DNA of 64,000 bases from G963662905 sp965230045. GTDB taxonomy: Bacteria > Bacteroidota > Bacteroidia > Bacteroidales > WRLA01. The notes beneath the pieces are model-generated. The model ran no database searches. It was not told the DNA's origin and saw nothing but the letters and a program-made list of their open reading frames with translations. This document shows positions 58,511 through 64,000 of the stretch, one piece after another. Numbering within the stretch: position 1 is the first letter of the stretch; each line of letters begins with the position of its first letter. The stretch covers positions 496,001 to 560,000 of the forward strand of contig OZ245940.1 in assembly GCA_965230045.1 (NCBI GenBank), given 5' to 3'. The position numbers and the translations under genes are program-made.

Positions 58511-60937
58511 ATGAATTTCCGTTCGTTTTTCTTAGCAGGATTCATCTCATTTTTCTGCATTTCGGTTTTCGCCCAGCATCAGGTAGAAGGTTTTGTTTAT
58601 GATAAAGAAACACTCGAGCCCCTTGCATTCGTCAATATCGTCATTAACGACAGCCCCCATGGCGGCACCAGTGATATTGACGGCAAATTTTCTTTCCGCT
58701 CGGCATCACACATCGAAAAGCTAAAGCTGAGCTATGTGGGCTATGAGCCAAAAAGCGTATTGTTGGAAGGCCCCAAGAAGCTGAACATTTATCTTGAGCC
58801 CAAAGAATTTGAACTGGAAGAGGTGCTGATCGAAGCCGGCGAAAACCCCGCGCACCGTATCATCCGCAATGCTGTGGCAAATCGCGATGCCAACGACCCG
58901 AAAAAGCTCAACACCTTCAGCTATACGGCTTATGATAAATTTGTCCTGCGCATCGACACATCCCAATACAAAAAACCCGATAGCCTTGATGTGGATTCGG
59001 GCCATATCCATTTGCGGGAATTTATCAGCAAGCAGGAAATTTTCATGATGGAAAATGTGACGGAACGCAAATTTATGGCACCGGACAGAAACTATGAAAA
59101 TGTCACAGCCACAAGGGTAAGCGGTTTTAAAGACCCTATTTTTGTATTTCTGCTCAGCCAGATGCAATCCACTTCCTTCTATGAAGAGATTATCCATATT
59201 GCCGACAAAAACTACGTAAACCCCATCAGCAAGGGCAGTACGTCAAAATATTTTTTCTCCATTGAAGACACAACTTATACCGAGCAAAATGATTCGGTTT
59301 TCATCATCAGCTTTAAGCCCCGAAAAGGCAAAAACTTTGATGGGATGCAAGGTGTGCTTTCTATAAATGATGACGGTTGGGCCATTCAAAACGTGCGCGC
59401 CATGCCTTTTAACGACAAAAGCGGTATCAGCATCAACATACAGCAAATGTATGAACGCATTGACGGCAAGCGCTGGTTTCCGGTGCAGCTCAATACCGAC
59501 ATCTATTTCAACAACCTGGATGTAAATGGCAGCTATAAAATTTTGGGCGAAGGACGTTCCTACCTCAAGGATATCGTATTGAACCCGGAGCTGGTCAAAT
59601 CCATGTTCAGCCACATTGAAGTGGAAGTGGCGCCCGATGCCATACACAAAGACAAAGCCTATTGGGACGCAAAGCGCAACGACAGCCTCAATGCCAAAGA
59701 AGAACGGACTTATGAATTTATGGATAGTTTGGGCAAGGCAGAGAATTTTGATAAAATCGCAACTACATTCGAAAGCCTCTTCCGCGGCAATATCAAATGG
59801 GGGAAATTTGATATTCCGCTGCAAAAAATGATTGGCTATAATGATTATGAAGGCTTCCGTTTTGGTCTGGCACTTCAAACAAACCGTGAGTTTTCGCAGC
59901 GTTTCGGTTTTGGAGGCTATGCCGCTTACGGATTAAAAGATTCGCGGTGGAAATATGGCGGCAATGCCGAAGTGCTCCTTCATAAACGCCATCAGGTAAA
60001 ACTCAAAGGCCACTACCGCTACGACCTTTCGGAAACAGGCGGTGCTGAATTTCCTTTTTCAAAGCAGAACTTTTTTGATGATTCCTATCTGCGCGAATTT
60101 CTGCTGAAACGTTTCGATCTCAATCGTGAGGCTTATGGCGCATTCACATTCCGCACATTGCGCTATATGCAGGCCGAAGCAGGATTGCGCATGCAAAACC
60201 AGGAACCCATGTACGATTATGCTTATTTCAATACAGCTGAAAATCAATGGGTCAATAAATTTGATTTTACGGAACTTAATCTGGGCTTCCGCTATGCTTT
60301 CCGCGAGAAATTTATATCCACCACACGCGGATTGGTCAGTATGGGCACAAAATTTCCTGTGCTATGGTTCAATTACAGCCGTGGGCTGGATGATGTGCTG
60401 GACGGAGGCTATGATTACAATAAATTCGAGCTTCAGCTCCGGAAGTCGTTCTTTATCAAATATCTCGGAAAAAGCAGTTTTGTTGTCCGTGCCGGCTATA
60501 TCGACGGCGAAGTTCCGTACAGCAAGCTTTTTAATGGCAACGGAAGTTTCCGCTCATTTACGCTTTTTGCGCCCAACAGTTTTGCCACGATGCGCATGAA
60601 CGAATTTGTATCGAGCCGTTATGCTGCGCTCTATTTCACGCATAACTTCGGTAAGCTTTTGCTTCGTACCAAGGGCTTCGAGCCCGAATTCCTGATAGCC
60701 ACAAATATAGGCTGGGGCGATTTGGACGGACAAAATCTGAACAATCACAAAGGCGTGGGCATGCAGGCTATGGACAAAGGCTATTACGAATCCGGTTTGT
60801 TGATCAACAACCTCCTTGATTTGAAACTGTATAATCTGGGTTTGGGCGCATTTTATCGCTACGGACCTTATAGCCTGGGAGAAACCATGGATAACTTTGC
60901 TTTTAAAATCAGCATTGTATTCCCGATGAACCAATAA
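58511..60937 (+). CDS. DUF5686 outer-membrane protein with carboxypeptidase-like N-terminal domain
   Basis: An 808-residue exported protein with a signal peptide (MNFRSFFLAGFISFFCISVFAQ). The CarboxypepD_reg-like plug-type domain (residues about 23-100) has VEGFVYDKETLEPLAFVNIVI and GGTSDIDGKFSF; the DUF5686 body (about 110-808) has many amphipathic strands and ends in FAFKISIVFPMNQ, consistent with a beta-barrel. It follows the ABC ATPase gene by 33 bases and is probably co-transcribed with it. The function is unknown. Confidence 0.87.
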   Translation: MNFRSFFLAGFISFFCISVFAQHQVEGFVYDKETLEPLAFVNIVINDSPHGGTSDIDGKFSFRSASHIEKLKLSYVGYEPKSVLLEGPKKLNIYLEPKEFELEEVLIEAGENPAHRIIRNAVANRDANDPKKLNTFSYTAYDKFVLRIDTSQYKKPDSLDVDSGHIHLREFISKQEIFMMENVTERKFMAPDRNYENVTATRVSGFKDPIFVFLLSQMQSTSFYEEIIHIADKNYVNPISKGSTSKYFFSIEDTTYTEQNDSVFIISFKPRKGKNFDGMQGVLSINDDGWAIQNVRAMPFNDKSGISINIQQMYERIDGKRWFPVQLNTDIYFNNLDVNGSYKILGEGRSYLKDIVLNPELVKSMFSHIEVEVAPDAIHKDKAYWDAKRNDSLNAKEERTYEFMDSLGKAENFDKIATTFESLFRGNIKWGKFDIPLQKMIGYNDYEGFRFGLALQTNREFSQRFGFGGYAAYGLKDSRWKYGGNAEVLLHKRHQVKLKGHYRYDLSETGGAEFPFSKQNFFDDSYLREFLLKRFDLNREAYGAFTFRTLRYMQAEAGLRMQNQEPMYDYAYFNTAENQWVNKFDFTELNLGFRYAFREKFISTTRGLVSMGTKFPVLWFNYSRGLDDVLDGGYDYNKFELQLRKSFFIKYLGKSSFVVRAGYIDGEVPYSKLFNGNGSFRSFTLFAPNSFATMRMNEFVSSRYAALYFTHNFGKLLLRTKGFEPEFLIATNIGWGDLDGQNLNNHKGVGMQAMDKGYYESGLLINNLLDLKLYNLGLGAFYRYGPYSLGETMDNFAFKISIVFPMNQ

Positions 60938-60961
60938 CAAACGAGCTGACAAGCTTTTTTG

Positions 60962-60969
60962 TACCTTTG
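60962..60969 (+). promoter_or_regulatory. -7 box of a likely leaderless transcript
   Basis: TACCTTTG matches TAnnTTTG and ends four bases before GTG 60974, the same spacing as before the gene at 17993. Confidence 0.45.
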
Positions 60970-60973
60970 ACGC

Positions 60974-61558
60974 GTGGAGATAAAGAAAATCCAAAAGCAT
61001 ATATTCATCACGGGTGGTGCCAATGGCTCGGGCAAAACAACTTTTGCCAAGGCTTTTTTGGAGCGTCACCCCTATGTTTTTATAAATACTGATGAGATTG
61101 CCCACCAGCTTAACCCGTCCGATCCGAAGAAAGTGCAGCTAACAGCCGGGAAGATCTTTTTTCAAAGGGTTCGCGAGGCTTTGGAAGATGGTCAGAGCAT
61201 TTTGATCGAAAGCACTTTGAGCGGCAAATACATCAAAAGGTTGATTCCTGAATTTCGCGCAGCCGGATATCGGATTACCATGTTTTATGTATTTCTCGAA
61301 AACACGGATCATTGCCTGGAAAGGATCAAGGAGCGGGTTTCCAAGGGAGGCCATCATGTGCCCGATGAAGCCGTTGTGCGCAGGTTTTACCGCAGCCGGG
61401 ACAACTTCTGGTATGATTATAAATATTTGGTGGATAGTTGGTTTTTGTATTTTAACTCCGATGATCATTTTACGGAAATAGCATTTGGAAGAAAAGACGA
61501 TTATGTGATTACCCAAGAAGAATTTTTTGTTATCTTTGAGGGTTATCTTGAAAAATAG
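60974..61558 (+). CDS. zeta-toxin-like P-loop kinase
   Basis: A 194-residue protein of the zeta toxin / AAA_33 family. Walker A is GANGSGKT (residues 15-22). FINTDEIAHQLNP supplies the substrate-binding Asp, LIESTLSGKYIKRLIPEFRAAGY is the zeta-typical helix, and RIKERVSKGGHHVPDEAVVRRFYRS contains the arginine lid. Zeta toxins phosphorylate UDP-N-acetylglucosamine, blocking cell-wall synthesis. The start is GTG. A small gene that looks like its partner starts four bases after the stop codon. Confidence 0.85.
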   Translation: MEIKKIQKHIFITGGANGSGKTTFAKAFLERHPYVFINTDEIAHQLNPSDPKKVQLTAGKIFFQRVREALEDGQSILIESTLSGKYIKRLIPEFRAAGYRITMFYVFLENTDHCLERIKERVSKGGHHVPDEAVVRRFYRSRDNFWYDYKYLVDSWFLYFNSDDHFTEIAFGRKDDYVITQEEFFVIFEGYLEK

Positions 61559-61562
61559 AGGT

Positions 61563-61766
61563 ATGAAAGTTGATTGGATGAATGACCTTGAGCTCTACCG
61601 GATCGGTAGCGAAATCTCTGAAATCGGGCAAAGAGCCATTAATAAGGTCAAAGCTGAAAACAAGAAACTGGGGGTGCCCCTGGTTTATTCCCGAAATGGA
61701 AAAATATACTACGAAATGCCCGACGGAACGGTCACAAACCGATCCCCCTTTGGCGAAAACCAATAA
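61563..61766 (+). CDS. small partner protein of the zeta-like kinase
   Basis: A 67-residue protein from MKVDWMNDLELYRIGSEISE. The pattern KVKAENKKLGVPLVYSRNGK then IYYEMPDGTVT is typical of small proteins encoded next to stand-alone zeta-like kinases. It probably neutralises or assists the kinase. It starts four bases after the kinase stop codon, in toxin-first order. The antitoxin role is inference. Confidence 0.75.
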   Translation: MKVDWMNDLELYRIGSEISEIGQRAINKVKAENKKLGVPLVYSRNGKIYYEMPDGTVTNRSPFGENQ

Positions 61767-61840
61767 TTTCTTAGGTATTTTTTATTGAAGGAAAACTGTT
61801 TTCTTAGTAAAATTTGTTCAAACAACAAGTTTTACATTCT

Positions 61841-61882
61841 AAGAAGGAGGTGTCTGTTGATCAGATATCTCCTTCTTATTTT
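61841..61882 (+). terminator. strong terminator after the zeta-like pair
   Basis: AAGAAGGAGGTGTCTG (61841-61856), loop TTGAT, CAGATATCTCCTTCTT (61862-61877); 16 pairs including two G-T wobbles, followed by ATTTTT. Confidence 0.85.
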
Positions 61883-61902
61883 TAATAGTCGGGCAGCGGC
61901 TC

Positions 61903-62628
61903 CTATAAAATTCCCTTACTGGAAATCAAATCAAAAAAAGCCTTTTTGTAATAAACCCCAATAGGAATGCTCTGGTCGCCAATAAATACAGTATTTCGTC
62001 CGATGCTGTCGATGCCGCTCAGGGAAACCAGGAATGATTTATGAATACGGATAAAATTACCTTCAGGCAAAACTTTTTCCAAATTACTGAAACTCATATG
62101 GGTGATCACTTTGCGGTTGCGGCATACAATGCGCAGATAATCTTTCAGCCCTTCCACATACAAAATGTCAGCAAAAGAAATCTTGATGATTTTATGTTCT
62201 GCACGAACGAAAATATAATCATCCTGTTCTATCTGTGAAACCGGAGGGTTTTCGGCCGGCCTGACTTTGTTCAAATCGCCACAGCAATGGTTCACCGCTT
62301 TGAGAAAACGTTCGAAAGAAATCGGTTTGAGCAGGTAATCAGCCACATTCAAATCGTAGGCTTTGAGCGCAAATTCCCCGTAAGCGGTTGTAAGTATTAC
62401 CTTTGGCTTATAGGGCAGGCTCTCCAAAAGCTGTATCCCGCTGATATCGTCCATCTGAATATCCAAAAAAACCAGATCGACATTATATCCCTGCATGAAA
62501 CTGAGCGCATCCAGGCCGCCCGTAAAAGTATCCAGCAGCTTCAGGTAGGGCACTTTTGAAATGTAATTGCGCATTTGCTCCAGCGCAAGGGGTTCGTCGT
62601 CAATTGCTATGCAGTTGATTTGTTTCAT
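61903..62628 (-). CDS. LytTR-family response regulator
   Basis: A 241-residue regulator. The receiver domain (residues 1-120) has acidic residues in AIDDEPLAL, the phosphoacceptor in DLVFLDIQMDDIS, and ADYLLKPISFERFL with the conserved Lys. The LytTR DNA-binding domain (about 140-241) has DYIFVRAEHKIIKI, ILYVEGLKDYLRI and FIRIHKSFLVSL. It lies 20 bases after the sensor kinase gene, with which it forms a two-component system. Such pairs often control envelope or surface-polysaccharide genes. Confidence 0.92.
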   Translation of the reverse strand: MKQINCIAIDDEPLALEQMRNYISKVPYLKLLDTFTGGLDALSFMQGYNVDLVFLDIQMDDISGIQLLESLPYKPKVILTTAYGEFALKAYDLNVADYLLKPISFERFLKAVNHCCGDLNKVRPAENPPVSQIEQDDYIFVRAEHKIIKISFADILYVEGLKDYLRIVCRNRKVITHMSFSNLEKVLPEGNFIRIHKSFLVSLSGIDSIGRNTVFIGDQSIPIGVYYKKAFFDLISSKGIL

Positions 62629-62648
62629 GGGGTGATTAAAGCAGTATC

Positions 62649-63710
62649 TTATCTTTGAATTCTTAAAAGTACTGTAAAAATTTGATTTTCTTCGCGTATG
62701 CTTAAAGAATATTTTTCCCGGTATATCAGGGCCAACCTTTTACGGACATTCATTATTCCAAAGCCATTCCCATGCTCTTCAAGGGTGCTACTACCGTCTT
62801 TTATCTGATTTTTACATTCGAATAAAATTTCATTATTATTCAATTTCAGACGAATATAAATTCCTTGTGCATCCGGATTTTTATGTCCGTGCTTAAAGGC
62901 GTTTTCAACAAAGGGCACCATCAGCAAGGGCGGGACCAAAGCAGAAGAAAGCGGCCCTGAAGTCTGAAAATCAACAATATCGGGTCGGTTTAACCTCAGT
63001 TTTTGCAAATCAATATAATCGCGGATATGGCTGGCCTCGCGCGAAAGCGGAATACGTTCATTTCGGGCGTCTTCAAACATAAAACGCATGATGTCCGATA
63101 ATTTGATCACTGCCTTTGAAGCGGCATCAGCGTCTTGCCGGATCTGGCTGTGAATATTGTTTAGTGTATTAAACAGAAAATGCGGGTTTACCTGTGCACG
63201 CAAAAGAGCAAGCTCGCTTTTTGTTTTTTCTTCCTCGGCACGGCTCTTGGCCTCCTGCACCTGATATAAATGTTTTACCAAGCGCAACATAAACAAGATT
63301 CCGGCAGCCGAATAAATGTAAAATACATACTGGATAATATTAAAATGGAAAAAATTCAGGCTGTCTTTTTCCGTTTCAGGATACAAAAGTGGTACTTCAA
63401 TATAAATGATGTGTATCCTCATTATGATGGCAAAAACCAATGATGATAAGAGCAGCAGGGAGAAAAAGCTAAAATATTTGCGTGGAATAAAATATCGCTC
63501 CAATAAATAGTATGCCGTGAAATAACCGGCCATCATCAAAATGGGCAGTTCAAGCAGCTCCGTAATGAGGTTTTCCTTAAAAAGCTCAAGGCTGTAGCCC
63601 ACAAAGCTTCGTTGAAAACGTGATACATTAAACAGCAGTAAAACAATCCAAAAAATTGTGTGCTGCAGCAGTCTGCGCCCGGGTTTTTGTTCCTTAATCA
63701 ATACTTGCAT
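62649..63710 (-). CDS. LytS/YehU-type sensor histidine kinase
   Basis: A 353-residue kinase with four transmembrane helices (about residues 15-150). The His_kinase domain has phosphoacceptor His in LRAQVNPHFLFNTLNNIHSQIR, and the HATPase-type end has PPLLMVPFVENAFKHG (N box) and GNGFGIMNVRKRL (G box). It is the first gene of the two-gene operon. The signal is unknown. Confidence 0.92.
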   Translation of the reverse strand: MQVLIKEQKPGRRLLQHTIFWIVLLLFNVSRFQRSFVGYSLELFKENLITELLELPILMMAGYFTAYYLLERYFIPRKYFSFFSLLLLSSLVFAIIMRIHIIYIEVPLLYPETEKDSLNFFHFNIIQYVFYIYSAAGILFMLRLVKHLYQVQEAKSRAEEEKTKSELALLRAQVNPHFLFNTLNNIHSQIRQDADAASKAVIKLSDIMRFMFEDARNERIPLSREASHIRDYIDLQKLRLNRPDIVDFQTSGPLSSALVPPLLMVPFVENAFKHGHKNPDAQGIYIRLKLNNNEILFECKNQIKDGSSTLEEHGNGFGIMNVRKRLALIYREKYSLSIREENQIFTVLLRIQR

Positions 63711-64000
63711 CCTTGTGTTTCTCCTCCATGCAAATATAGGCTTTGAAAGCTGAATTACGGGAAAACCATGCTTGTTTTCGTCTTATGCATCGTTTTCTTC
63801 TACAAACGCACCCTTTCTTTCTACAAAAACTTTTCATACAACTTCTGTCGCTGTAGGTCTAAAACAAATGACCATAGATCGAATAAATTTGATTTATAAA
63901 TAATTTGTATAGACTTTCGTCTGAAAATTAATTGAATCAGATATGATTTTAACGGCTTCATAAAAAAACGTAAAACACTTAAAATGCAAGACTCATGAAA
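63711..64000. other. upstream region of the LytTR operon, to window end
   Basis: A 290-base AT-rich gap. On the minus strand it holds the -7 box of the kinase gene (63738-63731). The final bases, ATGAAA at 63995, could begin a divergent plus-strand gene outside the window; this cannot be confirmed. Nothing else was seen. Confidence 0.4.
63731..63738 (-). promoter_or_regulatory. -7 box of the LytTR kinase/regulator operon
   Basis: TATATTTG on the minus strand, a full TAnnTTTG match, 20 bases before the start codon at 63710. No clear TTG was found at -33. Confidence 0.5.

Overview
The window is from a member of the phylum Bacteroidota, probably class Bacteroidia. Four things support this: gliding or type IX secretion accessory genes (gldD, gldE, gldH), a large secreted protein with a type IX C-terminal sorting domain, Bacteroidota-specific families (DUF5686, DUF5687, DUF4252, HD-PycTM), and many start codons preceded by the Bacteroidota -7 promoter box TAnnTTTG. 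No tRNA or rRNA gene was seen. Most of the window is ordinary chromosome, interrupted by accessory patches rich in palindromic repeats.

Left part (1-14.4 kb): a partial aspS; a seven-gene minus-strand efflux operon (TetR, TolC, HlyD-like lipoprotein, two ABC ATPases, two ABC-2 permeases) with ATGA stop/start overlaps; and divergently a three-gene plus-strand set made of a CarH-like cobalamin-binding protein, a soluble histidine kinase and an unknown helical protein. An AbiE-type toxin-antitoxin pair, a 3 x 32 bp repeat and an AAA/DUF4143 ATPase follow, then an ECF sigma / anti-sigma / DUF4252 operon.

Middle (14.5-43 kb): a POT peptide transporter, orphan lipoproteins, a YhcC-type radical SAM protein, the 995-residue type IX cargo, an operon of a nuclease-like protein, gldH and a LuxE-like enzyme, then recJ, a polyprenyl synthase, a MORN protein and a PhoB/PhoR pair separated by two repeat units with matching terminal inverted repeats. 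An IS110-family element with a candidate bridge RNA region lies at 33-34.3 kb beside nested palindromes. CorA, gldD/gldE, a zinc protease and another AAA ATPase follow.

41-48 kb: a likely operon of a membrane class III nucleotide cyclase with unusual base-selecting positions, a beta-propeller protein, a 1210-residue fusion (degenerate phosphoesterase, kinase-like segment, outer-membrane barrel) and a PAP2 phosphatase. 48-54.7 kb is the most accessory stretch: an HD-PycTM protein without HD metal ligands, the 3' remnant of an RHS toxin gene with a candidate immunity gene, an HTH remnant, a truncated PKD protein, an antitoxin-like gene whose tail copies the end of the neighbouring transporter gene, and a three-tier palindromic element. 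54.6-64 kb returns to core-like genes (AI-2E transporter, MazG-like, DUF5687/ABC/DUF5686 cluster), a zeta-like kinase with its small partner, and a LytTR two-component pair.

All family assignments were made by reading translated sequence and motifs; no database search was run.
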